In this document: positions 24,141 through 36,800 of the stretch, one piece after another | Position numbering within the stretch: position 1 is the first letter of the stretch | How the letters are laid out: the number at the start of each line of letters is the position of its first letter | DNA from: Apostichopus japonicus | Lineage: Eukaryota; Echinodermata; Holothuroidea; Aspidochirotida; Stichopodidae | NCBI RefSeq assembly: GCF_037975245.1 | Contig: NC_092577.1 | Coordinates: 21,698,898-21,762,897 of the forward strand | Direction: 5' to 3' | DNA length: 64,000 nucleotides | Notes under the pieces: model-generated | Told to the model about the DNA's origin: nothing | Database searches by the model: none | What the model saw: the letters and a program-made list of their open reading frames with translations, nothing else | Position numbers and translations under genes: made by a program

Positions 24141-25560
24141 CAAAACAAAACAAGAACCACTGTACACATTTCTTACTGGCGGAGCTGGTGTAGGAAAATC
24201 TCAAGTATTGAAAGCTCTGTACAATGCACTTTTGAAATACTATTCTAGCCAGCCTGGAAGTGATCCAGATGATACTCACATTCTTCTAATGGCACCAACA
24301 GGCAAAGCAGCATATGGTATCGAAGGCAGTACCATTCACAGTGCTCTACTCATTCCAGCTAGTCAAGGATTTCATTACAAGGCATTAACATCAGACAAGT
24401 TAAACTCACTTCGAGTGAAGTTCCGAAATTTGAAAATCATTTTCATTGATGAAATATCTATGGTTGGTAATGGGATGTTTACATACATAGATAAAAGACT
24501 GCAACAAATTATGGGTAGCAAGAAAATATTTGGAGGTGTTAGCATTATTGCTGTTGGTGATCTCTTTCAACTCAAGCCAGTGTTTGATGGATGGATATTT
24601 AATGATCTAACTCATGATTATGGTCCACTTGCATCTAATTTATGGAGAGATCATTTTATGGCCTTTGAACTAACTGAAATCATGCGACAAAAAGATGACC
24701 AGAGTTTTGCTCAACTTTTGAACCGACTAAGAGAAAATAGACAAACAGATGATGATTTGAAGCTGCTGAACACTAGACAGTTTACAGTCGACAATGTTCC
24801 ATGAAATGTTACACATGTTTATCAGACAAACCTAAGAGTGAATGCACACAATGATGAAGTTTTTTCCAAACTAGACACTCTAAAGCTCAGAATTAGATCT
24901 CAAGACATTGTCGTAGGTGATGTCCCAAACACAGTCAAACAGAAAATACTGACTTGCATACCGAACAATCCTCAAAAGACAATGGGATTATTCACTGAAC
25001 TATCGTTGGGCATTGATCAAAGAGTTGACCTCTGTCTCAATGTTTCAGTCGAAGATGGAATGATAAATGGTGCTACTGGTATCATCAAGTATATAGAGAA
25101 TGTACATGATCAGAACATTCACACTATATGGGTACAGTTCGATGACATTACTGTAGGTAAAGCATGTCGACACTCTAAAGGAGAACTGTATCATTCAAAG
25201 CTTGCTTCAACATGGACACCAATATCAAGAAGTAGTCGACAGTTCAGGATTGGTCGCAACAAAAATGCAGAAGTTATGCGGAAACAATTTCCCCTCAGAC
25301 CAGCATCTGCAAAGACAGTCCATAGATGTCAAGGAGATACAATGAAAGAGATAGTTGTTGATATGTCAGGTGCTAGATCACAATGTCACATCCACTATGT
25401 TGCATTAAGTAGAGTGACTTCCATAAATGGATTATACATTCTTGAACTTAATCCAGACAAAATTAATGTCGATCGAAATGTTGTCAAGGAAGTAGAAAAC
25501 CTACGATCCATACGATCATTGAAAATATGCAGCCATGCATTTGAAAGTACGGACAGCACT
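24141..25560 (+). pseudogene. Helentron Pif1-like helicase region
   Basis: Walker A is FLTGGAGVGKS (about 24167-24200), read in a different frame from Rep. The APTGKAA block follows at 24291. Walker B is IIFIDEISMVG (about 24436), motif III is AVGDLFQLKPV (about 24553), and IMRQKDDQSF is at about 24680. After an in-frame TGA (24802-24804) the chain continues with HRCQGDTMKEIVV (motif V, about 25321) and HYVALSRVTSINGLY (motif VI, about 25390). These are the SF1B Pif1-type motifs that unwind DNA during Helitron movement. All motifs are readable, but two lesions split the chain. Confidence 0.85.
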
Positions 25561-26232
25561 ACCATCATTCATCAAAATGTAAGATCACTGAAGAGACACA
25601 TTTCTGACATAATTCATGACAGCACAATCACATCTGCTGATATTCTACTTTTCACTGAATGCCATATATCAGAAGCAATACCAAATCATGAGCTGTTCAT
25701 TGAAGGATTTACACTATTCAAAAACATCCCATCTCATGCTCCTGTCTCAAATTCCCCATATGGCACTGTAATCTACACTAAGAATAATATCACAACACTG
25801 ACTGAACATACTGTGAATACAAATAATATTGAAATCTCCCTGACAACCAAAGACACATGTGCTGGAACTATTCAAATTGCACTAATTTACAGGTCTAAAA
25901 AGGTTCCCATGCAACAATTCCATGATGCATTGAGTAACTTTCTGAGTCACATAGATCATTCACAACAAACATTGATTATTGGTGATTTCAATGTTGATGT
26001 ACTCCAAAACACGCCAGAGAAAAACAGCCTTCTCTCTTTATTCACAAGAGCATTCAAATACCAACAAATCATACTCACTCCTACAACAGATTATAACTCA
26101 TGCTTAGATCATATCTACACAAATATTCCTACAAGTAAAACAATTGGTAGTGGAGTCCTTGAGAGCTATTACAGTGATCACAAAGCAACATGGATTTCTC
26201 TGCAAAACTGCCATGAAAACACAACAAGTTAA
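25561..26232 (+). pseudogene. Helentron C-terminal AP-type endonuclease domain
   Basis: Fused in frame to the helicase. IIHQNVRSLKRH (about 25565) marks the start. FTECHISE (about 25651) supplies the acidic position, GDFNVDVLQ (about 25981) is the Asp/Asn pair, LDHIYTN is at about 26104, and YYSDHKATW (about 26167) is the terminal Asp-His. This is the exonuclease-endonuclease-phosphatase fold, shared with non-LTR retrotransposons and typical of Helentrons. The domain is uninterrupted over about 220 residues and ends at a TAA (26230-26232). Confidence 0.85.
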
Positions 26233-28019
26233 ACCAAAATATGTGTACCATATGTCTTATGTGCTCAAATTTGAACCCAATTTTGAAGTAACTTGAAGAA
26301 ACTTTTATATTTCTTTAAAAAGTGGAACATATTGATGCAACTGCAACCAAATTTGATTAACCTTGCAAATTTGAACCAAAATTTAACAATCCAGAACAAC
26401 ATCAAGCTAAAGACAACAAGGTATCACGTTTCATTAGGGTCTGCATTTTGTAGCGACACAAACAATTCTTCACTTGCAAGCAACAGAAAGTTAACTTTCA
26501 AATATCCAAGTCCATGCATATGAATGACAATCATATTTACAACATATAACTTCTCCAGTACTCAAAGCAAACTTGAAAAGGGCTTTTTGATTGTTGTATA
26601 TGTCAGTGAATCAATGCAGCACTAATTATAGTGCAAATTATACACCTCTTCTCACAAGCCTCTCACCAGGTATATTAAAGTGAGGGTGATGAACAGAGCC
26701 ATCAATTTCAGAGGTAAACCCAGTTTGTGTGTACAAAATTAAACAATTTTTCAGCCGAATCTCCCAAAAATTAAAAGAGATGAAATATGCGTTTTGAATT
26801 TGCACATTAAATTAGTTATAAATAACAATGCATCTGTAGTTTGGTGTAAACAAAGAAAGTGCATTCGAACCTCTGCCCCCCAGACCAAAATGATCCATAG
26901 TCTAACGCCTTGCCCACTGTGCCACTGCACAAGCGTAAGAAACCTGAATTGTTCTACATATAGGCAATAGGCAACTAATGTCGTGGCAGATTTAAAAATA
27001 CCCCCTCCTTGTTATAGAGGCCAGCTGCCCACCCCGTTGCCAGTCCTATCTTTACGAATAACATTATAATCAGGAATTATAATAACTGATGTGGGTACAT
27101 TGTCATGAAACCAGTTTTTCGTAGTTACAGCAAACCTAAAAGAGCATTCAATGGAAAACACAAAGGGTCATTAACTTCTCATTATTTTTTCAGAGACTGC
27201 AGGTATTCAAATGAATTAACATGTTAATATTTGTTTCTACAATCTTTTCATTGCAGGTTCATGGGCCATAAACTAGGCTCATAACTTCAGTAAACGTGAG
27301 CGTAGAAATGGACCAAAAAGAATACAATTCACCATACTTAATAAAGATTAGTTACAATAGCTGACCCTCCCAACCGATAAAACGCACAGCTTTCTTGAAG
27401 GAGCCACCATAGAGGACAAGCTCCAGACTGAAGGATGTGAAGAATACAAGGAAGCACAATAACCAAAATCACAAAAACGATACCATCTGCCAGCACTTCA
27501 GCTAACTCTATGTCTTCATCCAGCTCCACCTCAAAACAAGGTGTAAAGACCCTGCAGTTTTGACAACGATGTTCAACATAAAAGTACTCTGTACTTCTTG
27601 ATTTTCAGATTTTAAGTGTTCCTAATAATTTATTCATTTCTGGTCTACATTTTTTGGCAGAATTGTCCAAAACCAAGTTTAGTTAGGAAAGCAGTATATG
27701 TTAATACAATATATCAAGCTTTTTATGGTTCATGGAAGAAATGAGGGGATGGATAGCAGGCGGGGTAGTGGTGGGGCTTACATTACAACAATATTTATTT
27801 TAAAACAAATAGTCATAATCATTTACTGCCATTAAACCTCAATCAACACTACATGGTCTCTTTCCTTTTATATAATGTTGTAAATAGTTGTGTAGTTTAA
27901 GTTCATATATTTTATATAACAACAGTACAGTTTATATGTAGTATTTGAAACAAATAAACAATATCCATGTATTTGAGATATCTGAGTATTTGTCTTTTTT
28001 CAGTAATTTGACACAAGTT
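26233..28019. other. Intergenic or Helentron 3' flank
   Basis: AT-rich sequence with no recognised protein. It contains the tRNA-like segment described separately. Part of it may be the Helentron 3' untranslated region, but I could not find a terminal hairpin. Confidence 0.4.
26866..26940 (-). repeat. tRNA-like promoter segment, probable SINE head or tRNA relic
   Basis: Read on the minus strand, the segment has an A-box-like 'tggcacagtgggcaagg' and, about 40 bases later, a B-box-like 'gaggttcgaatgc', with 'gcgttagact' between. These are RNA polymerase III internal promoter elements, as in tRNA-derived SINEs. The acceptor stem and a clear anticodon arm are not convincing, so I do not call a functional tRNA. 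Confidence 0.55.
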
Positions 28020-28460
28020 ACTTTCGAGCATTTAATGCAATAACTCCCAGTGCGAAGGTGTGACATGGTTGATATTTTGGGACAAGTTGCGAATAGTATA
28101 GGGGAATACTTTCAAAGTTAACGGTCATGTGATCCAAAGTCACCAAAGGTCAATTAAAGTTGAAAAACAAGTCTGTTGGGAGAAAATGGGCAAAGAAAAT
28201 TTTTTTTAAGTTTTATAGTTCTGATGTTGTATTCACATTTCACTGATCAAAAATGTCAATTGGTTGACCTCCGGGTGACCTTTGTGTGTGAAGTTATGTA
28301 TACCAGTTCAAAGTGAATTTTTAGACATTTAATGCATTAACTTCCAGTGCCAAGGTGTGAGACGGTTGATATTTTGGGACAACTTGTAAATGGGGTGGTA
28401 GAACATTTTCAAACTTAACAGTCATGTGATCTCAGGTCACAAATGTTATCAGATCTGTTG
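28020..28460. repeat. Diverged copy of the 11.6-13.9 kb repeat family
   Basis: Shares 'gacaagttgcgaatagtata', 'aacggtcatgtgatcc' and 'caccaaaggtcaatta' with the array at 11.6-13.9 kb, then decays after 28440. It is the same orientation as that array. Confidence 0.7.
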
Positions 28461-28669
28461 ACCGACCCGCTTGGACGTGACTTTATATTTCTTACATTTT
28501 CGACACCACATTCAGATCTCAAAAGTGCCTTCCCGATCAAAAATCCGATCACAATTTGTGATCACAAATGTGTTGGCTATGTTGGTTACTTAATATGGGT
28601 ACAAGTAGGACCACAATTTAACTTGGACTATTTCAGCCCAATCTTGCTATGATAAAATTCTGTTTATTG

Positions 28670-28815
28670 TCATGTACCCCGGGGCAAGGAACCGCAGTGC
28701 CCTTGGGCTCTTGTTATGTAGAAAAAGGGCACATTTTTAACCGGAGGAAAAGTGGGGGGGGGGGGGGGCACGTGCCCGTGCCCCCCCCCCCGGTTCCGCC
28801 ACCCTTGGTAATTGC
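28670..28815 (-). repeat. Short dispersed repeat with G/C-homopolymer hairpin
   Basis: A G-run at 28753-28768 is followed by cacgtgcccgtg and a C-run at 28782-28792, so the segment can fold on itself. On the minus strand it begins 'agggtggcggaaccgg' and continues through 'ttttcctccggttaaaaatg' to 'aagggcactgcggttcc'. It looks like a non-autonomous repeat. The short open frame across it is not a gene. Confidence 0.5.
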
Positions 28816-30853
28816 ACTTCCCAGCTAGGCATTGTAGGTTGCATCTATATATAGACATTATTTATTTTGAGATCTACAAATTTACAAAATAAAAGAAATA
28901 ACATAATTGAGGGTAATAAATTTTTATGTCGGTGACCAGTTATAAAAGCACGATTGGGGGCATTCTGATTGTCCTATATATGCTGAGGAGTTAACAATGT
29001 GAGGTGTACCAGTGTCCATATCTTGGTAGGTAGAATCAGGACAGGATTTCTGTTTTACTCACGTCACAGGAAACAGATGTAAAAGGTACGCCCCAAAACA
29101 CACTCGGTTATTACACATTTCAATGGGCCTTTTAAAGGGGCAGGTAAGTAATAAATTATCGAGGTGATTGGTAAATACAGCCCTGAGGGAAATGTGTCCT
29201 GGAAGTGGAGTCTAATGGGAGGGGTGCAAAGTAATAAAATATATTTTGTAAGAAATTATTTCAGTACCCATTGTGAGAGGGGGAGGGGCTGATGTAAGGG
29301 GTGGGGAGTGCGGCCCGACTTTAGCCAGGCACCGCAAAACAGCAGTTTCTAGCTTAAATGTTTGCTTACATGCGTCAACAATTAACTGATTTGTTTAGAC
29401 TCTTTCCAATTGTGATAGCGCCACGTTCCAACATGCAGCTCCGCCGATTACCATCTTATTTTTTTCCAGTTTTTTTCCACTGAATGACTGAAGTTTTTTA
29501 ACATTAGCCTACGCTTTTTACCTCTGAATTGAAAGCTAAATTTCAATCTTGTAAAGCCACTAAACAGGGGAAATCGTAGGTGTATGAACCGGGGTGGGGG
29601 GGGGGGGGTTATGAATTCCCCCACGTTTGTGTGAAATGTTAAAAGAGCCCCATTGTCACTGGAGTATAATTAACAAAATATCTCTCATGATAGACAAAAT
29701 GCGATACCATCTGAAACCGGTTGAAATAAGAGTATTACCACAACAAAATCTACATAACTTTATACAATCACATTGACTTAAACATAAACTGATACTTTTT
29801 TGAATAAGCCTTTGTTTAAAAATTCTATACACTTCAGAGTGAGAATGGTTGATCGCCTGGAAGGAAAAATTTGTGTGGCTTCTGTGTCAAACAGTTGGGT
29901 GACCCCAATGAACAAGAAAAATTCAGTCTGAAATTACCTCAGATTATTACTCACTGGCTGACGGTACGTTAAGTTGAAAACACATACCTTCCTATGGGAA
30001 TACCATACCATCTAGAGTCTTGGTCATAGATGAGGTAACATTGACAAATGAAGCAGGTAACATTGCAGCAGTAGACATATAAGGAGTTTTGAAAGCAAGA
30101 AATTATACAGGAAATGACGATGGTATCATTTGCAAACACAAGTGGCTTTTATTGTATGATGTATCGTATCCTGTCCTGCAGGTGATTATGCAATGATCAG
30201 TATATTAAAAGGTAAAAAACAATTATGTTGTCAATATTAAGTACAATTAGGTAACAATTATTTGGGACAATCATTCTTTTCATATAACTATAACAGTACA
30301 TAAGGTGGCAAGAAATTATTCATGAAACTCACTGTAATGTTCAGTCTATATAGTGAGCCGTTTTTCAACCTCCGGAGGCTGAAAAACATCTGTTTCCGTC
30401 AGATCAGTTCGAAGCAGCAGTCATGTAACCCCCCCCCCCATCCCCAAATTATCACAAATAATCCCAAAGAGAGCAATTATAAGCTCACAAGAAAACTGTC
30501 TCAACATAGCAAAATCACTAACCACTGCTTCACCCCTAAAAATGAATGGAACATATTAGCTAACTAAATCTTGAATTCTCACTATAGTTCAGTATAAGGA
30601 CACTTTGCTCTGTGACCATCTACTCTAATTCAATTGTATTTTGTCGAAGGATATCATCACTGAACTTCTGTCTTATTGCTTTGATCTGTGATTAGAAAAT
30701 GAGAAATGTTGGAGGATTATCTGCAAAAGTAAACCATAAAGTGAAGATCATCACTGATAAAACTAGAAGTAAACAAAACAAAGAAAAACAAATGCTTTAA
30801 CACTTCACAACAACATAATTTTCTCGTCTTAGAATAATGTTCCGATCTTTAAA
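28816..30853. other. Intergenic, no gene seen
   Basis: AT-rich DNA downstream of the RING gene's 3' end (that gene is read leftward). G-runs lie near 29590 and a C-run near 30430. No protein, tRNA or tandem repeat was recognised. The 3' untranslated region of the RING gene should lie at the right end of this stretch, but I did not find a convincing AATAAA close to the stop. Confidence 0.5.
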
Positions 30854-33800
30854 TTAGTGTTTTTTACAAAATGGACAATCCTCATGTTCTTGAAGAATTC
30901 GCTCTGCACACTGCTTACACACTGAATGTCCACATGGCACAAAGAAATTTTCTCTCTCTCTGTCTGCACAAATGGAACAGGATGTGTCTCTATTTTGACT
31001 TTCCTTAAATGCAATCTGGTTGTGAAAAAGAAGAGAAAAGGTGACCATGCAGCTATTTGATATAGAAAATAGAGCTAAGCTCTATTTTCTATAAGACTAG
31101 ACGGTTCATACAGCAGTCACCCTGCAGTACCTGCACTGCCTAATCTACAAAATGAATGTGCCTAGGGCAATGTTTTCAATACAAACCAGAATGCACAAAT
31201 GAATTTGGGTTTCGATGGTGTAACATGAGAATCTTTAATGAATCTAATATACTGTATTGTGCGGGTGTACAACATACTTGTTCTTAGTACAGTTATGATA
31301 CATCCAAAGGAATTGAGTTGTGACAAACATTTATATCGACAATGACAACTGCTGACCTAAAATGACCACTGATGGTTTATACTTGTATGCGATATATAGT
31401 ACACTTATACCAACAATAAGATCTGCCTGAATCTGAATTGTGTTAACTTGCATAGTTTTCACAAGTTGACACTGTTGATCACAATTAAGTGACCTTTGAC
31501 CTCAACCAAAAACAAGAGGCTTCTTAATTGTACTAAATGTGGTTTACCTACATACAAATTATGAGACCTGTCCAAGTTTCCTTCCTGGAGATATCGTCTT
31601 TACAAGGTTTTCACAATTTCATCCCTGTTGACCTAGTCAAATGACTTTTAAAAACTCCACCAAAAGCAATAGGCTTCCATACTCAATTTGGTTCACCTTT
31701 TAATACACGAAATATGAGATCTTTCCAGCTTCCCTTCTCATGATCGTGTTTATAAAGCTGGGGCATCACAACACAGTCACACACACCATTAATGATTGCA
31801 TTACGATTTCACTAAAACCCAAAACCAGTTTAAAACAAAAAGGATAATCAATATTTAATTTTGCTTGTAACTTTAAAGCAGTGATATTATAAACCTTTTG
31901 TTTGTTTTCATAATAAGCCAATTCCTAAAATCCTATCAGAAATATTATACATAGTCTTGTTTAGAAATAAAATTTGCATGACAGTTCATCAGCAAGAAAG
32001 CAAGAACCAACTACGTATTACTTAGAAGTTTCAAATCCAATGAAAGAAGTACACTCGTGACACATTTAATGATAATAGGCCATACCGTTGGAGTACCACT
32101 CTGCGAGGGTTGGTTGTGGCTGGGTCCTGGTAGGTTAGAGACTGCAGATGGGAAATCCAAAAATTCTGATGGTAAAACTGGAAAATCAGTGTCAAGTTCT
32201 GGATCAGGTAGGTCTGAAGATGCTTCACTTCTGGCAGGTGATGGTGTCTGGATCAATGCAATGAGAAGTTAAATGCTTTGATCAGGGAGAAACTGTATCA
32301 CAGGGTGAATGTACCTAAGGTCCCATATCTCTGCACCCTTGGGGGAAGGGGGGCATACTACACAACCTGTACACTCTACATTCACCCAACCTTCAGAATG
32401 CAGTGGCTTAGTGATTCATTGTCTATAAGCACAGTTTTTCAAATTGTTGACCTTGTATGCCTGGTCACAATTACATGATATGAGATTGACATAAAACCTT
32501 CTATTCTTTTTCACTACTAATCTGACGTTCCCCGATGACCTCAAATGACTTTTGATGTGATCATTGAAAACGTTATCTATTTACCAAGAGTAATCTACAT
32601 AAAAATAAAATGTACATAAAAATCTACATTTTAGTTATTTCATGTGTACATGTTTTTTAGACTTTGACCTTTGTTGACCTCATGTGAATTCAACCTCCAT
32701 GAAAATCAACAGCGAATGGTAGTCACACACTAAATTTAAATTTCAACCAATATTTTACCCTTTGAGATAATGCATGAGTTTACAAGCAAAGCATCTGACA
32801 CATATACACACACCCATACACCCAGACATACACACACCATCACCATTACATAGTTTCGGCAGCCTCCAGCAAGGAAGAAATAAGAAGGCCAACTGCCTTA
32901 GCAATTCCTGCAGGCCGGGTAAGTATGAGAAGCAGCATTTACTTTGGAGACCAGCTTTTGCAATTTTCACCAGTTGACATTGATTCCACCAGGACAGCAT
33001 GTCGGTCATATGCTCCCCTAGTGCAATCTAAATACCACATTTGAATTCAATCAACACACTTCAATTTATTGAGTTATCATGCTTACAAGGTTTTTATACT
33101 TTGACCTCTGTTGACCTTTGACCTCAACAAAATAAGCTGTTTACAATGGTTTTTAATTAGCAATTGACCTCTGTTGACTTCAATTGACCTGGCTTGATGC
33201 CCTAAGGGTCATCTTCTCATCAAGTTCAACCTACATTGCATTTCTGGAGATATTGTGCTTATAAGGTTTGCAGACACCTCTTTGACCTCAACTGACCTTT
33301 GACCTCTATGAAAAACAATAGGGATAATGTAATGACCAAGGTCCTACAAACCAAGTTTGAAGTTCAAGCAACCTTTATATCTTGAGATATGTTTCATACA
33401 AGCCAAAAGGTATATGACACAAACACACGCTATCGCATAGATTCCTTTTGCCATCGGCAGGGAATGAAAAAGTGATGGTACTGACAACTGACCAGGGCTA
33501 AATATATATCTTTGTTGTAAAATTAATGAATGCTGAATGCAACAACATTTTGTGCTGCAGCTATACCAGCACAAGAATATTGACTGAGCTATCACTATAA
33601 CACCACTATAATGCCAGGGAATTTTAAAGGAGGATAACTTGTTGAGGAGAACTGTTGCAAAAAGAACTTGCAGAAATGTATCATACTTTGCTTTTGTTTG
33701 ATGCCACATGTTGTTTATACGGCTTGTATTAGACCAATTGATAGATTTGCCCCTCATTTGAAAAGAAGGCAGAGTCTGCAGGCATACATCATGAATAACT

Positions 33801-36800
33801 TGATGTCCCAAATTTAAGGAAAGGTGGAATAAAAACTAACAATTCTATCAATATAGGACATTAATGATGAAAATTCAACACCCCAGGCAGTTTTTAATGG
33901 ACATTTCAGGAGACATGGGTACAGCTGATGTTTTGTAAAGAACATTGACCATTTGTGTAGGCCTATAATGCTTTTCACAACTATTTTTCCTTCCTTAAAA
34001 TACCACTGATAAGAAAATTAGAAATTGTCATACCTTGAACTTTGAGAACAGGTAAACCTTTGCCCTGCTCCCACCCTCCAAGTGTATGTCACTTAGTGAG
34101 AAGTCACTTGAACACAACGTCTGGCCTCTGGAATTTGCAAGATTAAACTGCATCTCTGCTGCTTTCCCATGATGTTTTGAAATAGCACATGAAAAAACAG
34201 GTCTCTTGCTTTGTGAAGAACATTCTCAAAGGTACTTGATCTATCTAGCATTACATATGCTACTCCTCCTCCGTTCTGTGTTTTGACCTGGCTATATCCT
34301 CTCTTATTTCTGTTGTAGTGTTGCCATTCTATTTGAAGCTTTATTTGTGGCTTTGGTTTGCGGGCAACACCCTAGAGTGTTAGAAAAGAGAAAGAACAGT
34401 GTGCAGTACACAGGGACCAGGGGCCTGTTTCACAAAGCACTAAGTCGCGTCTTAGTGGTGTTAAGACGCATCTTAGTGAATAGGACTTAGTGCCGGTTTC
34501 ACAAAGATCACTAAGTCGCGTACAAGACTTAGTCCACTCTTCACTAAGTAGCATAACGGGACTTAGTCTAAGTCTCGTCTTGACGAGACTTAGGGACTGA
34601 TCTTAGTGTATATCTAGTCATGTGATCGAATTGGCGCCAATTTTAAGCTGCTAAGTCTGCACAAATTACACTATACACGAACGACATCAACTACAACAAT
34701 GGCCGCACTTCAAATGATCTTAGGCGAAAGAGTTGCTGCTGGACTACGCAGAGAACGAATTTTCCGGGACCGAAATTATCCTCTCGACAACTTCAATGAT
34801 GAAGACATGCACGAGCGATATCGTTTCACGAGAAGGGGGTTGATGAGGTTGATGGACTTGCTCGCTGCGGTTGAATCATCCAACCAAGAGAAGCCATGCA
34901 ATTGACGGACGCTTGCAGATCTGCATCGCTTTACGCTTCTATGCGACCGGAACTGTGCACACTGGTCACAGGGATCATCACGGAGTGAGTAAGGCGAGTG
35001 CGTGTCGGATAGTTCGGAGAGTCAGCTCTCATCTTATCAGGATGAAGGGCGACGTCATTAGGTTCCCCACCACACCACAAGAAGTCATGGCAACACAACG
35101 AGGGTTCAGCGATGTTGCGGCATTCCCTCGCATTGTGAGTGCAGTGGACTGTACTCACGTTCTCCTCAAGGGTTCGCGGCTTGGGGAGGATGCCTACGTT
35201 TATATTAACCGAAAGCGCGTCAAGTCCATCAACGTGCAGCTCATGTGTAACAGTCGTTACATTATCACTAATGTTGTTGCCCGATGGCAATCACCAGCCG
35301 AAATTTCATATAACAGGTATGTAGGCTATGTCACGAAGGAGGTTAATTTGGGGACCAGTAATTTCTTCCTGATAAAAGGGGGGGGTCATCATTTATGGCC
35401 GGGGAGCGGGGGAGGTGACGAAGTTGTTACCATATTAATATTGAATTTATATTTTAAAGAGAGCAGCTGGGACACTTTTCATTCGCAAAAGAGGTACTTT
35501 TTAAATTTTTCGAAAAAGTGGGGGCAGAAGCCCCATCCCCCCCTTGCCCCTCCAGTTCCAACAAGCCTGAATATCATTTACCGTTAAAAGATTTAGTGAC
35601 GAAATATATATAAGTTTGAGGTCGTCTGAATCCAGTTTAGAATTTTCTACCAATAGGAGTTCTCAATTCGTCTCAAATCACAGAGCTCACCCAAGAACTA
35701 GAGTATTCATAGAACAGGTCAATGGGCAGCTCAAAATGAAGTTCCCGTGTCTCATGGTTGGATTGCATGTTGGGCCCAAGCAAGCGTGCAGAACGATTGT
35801 TGCATGTGCTGTCCTCTTCAATTTGGCTAAAGATATGCAGGAACCAGAACACGAGCTGAACCAGCACCTTCCAGATGATCCACATGCAGAGATCTACCAA
35901 GGGGCAGCTCGAGCCTCTGGATTAGCAATAAGGGCACAGATTGCTCAGGATATTTACAACAGGCTGTAAACTACCTTTTACATTTTCTCTGTTATAGTAC
36001 TGGCAATTTTGAATTCCAAAAACATGATTAAAATAAATTTAACCGAATTTCATTTCACAAAAAGCTGTGTTTATTTGCTTTAATTCAAAATCACCTCATA
36101 AATGTTAGGAAATTTAGAGAAACTAATACTTTAAGAAAAACATACTTTAAGAAACGGCAAGTGCTTGTAATGTAACCACAATATACAGTTGATCAAGGGA
36201 AGAGGGTTTCAACTTCTGCAATGAGTCGACAACCTTTGCGAGGATATAAGTACAAGTATACCAAAATTAATACAAACACAATAGATTCCTGGTGACCCTC
36301 AGGGTAAATAATATGTATTTACCATAAAGTAAAAGATGGATCAAAAGTACGAATATGCACAAATTAATTAATCAGTAACAGTCCACTAAATCTGCAGCCT
36401 TATATACAGTATATATATATTACATGACAGTATTATGACAGATTACATTTTATGTATTTGTTTGTTTAATCACAGCATTGAGGTGATAATAATAATTTAA
36501 AAAACTAGTTGTGCAAGGAAGTGTTCTAAAAAACCGTTATGGCTTAACGAGTAGAGCACTCCCTGCTTAACTTTGAAAATATACATAAATATATATCTCA
36601 ACATTCAAAACCACCTGACCCTTGCTAAAACTTTCCCACCTTTCCCCACACATAACTCCTACCTATAGCCCACCCTCTACTCAAAACCTCCCATCCTTAC
36701 CCTCACCCAACAGATGTTGAAAAATTGGTATTATTATGTGTATCCTCAAACAATTTGTTGGATTTTTTGGAAATGCTAAAGTTAAAATGAAACAAAACTG

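Larger units (their letters stand above)
17000..26300 (+). mobile_element. Helentron-type rolling-circle transposon (ends not resolved)
   Basis: One plus-strand coding series contains OTU protease, charged repeats, a Cys-rich/N-terminal helitron block, HUH Rep, Pif1-like helicase and AP-type endonuclease, the arrangement of Helentrons in animal genomes. The coding part is 18810-26232. The left and right limits given here are approximate, because I could not identify the short asymmetric terminal repeats or the 3' stem-loop by eye. At least three in-frame stops (near 19758, 21052, 24802) and four frameshifts (near 20355, 20670, 22060, 24120) show that it cannot make a full Rep/helicase protein as assembled. 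Confidence 0.8.

Noticed and set aside
19758-24804. Stop-codon readthrough or selenocysteine as an explanation for in-frame TGA codons in the Helentron
   Set aside because: The same coding series also has TAA and single-base frameshifts, so ordinary decay is simpler.
26866-26940. A functional tRNA gene
   Set aside because: Internal promoter boxes are present, but a convincing acceptor stem and anticodon arm are not.
33344-33811. A minus-strand 155-codon frame as an extra RING gene exon
   Set aside because: Phases of exons 4 and 5 already join without it, it starts within repeat-rich intron DNA, and no matching splice pair was found.
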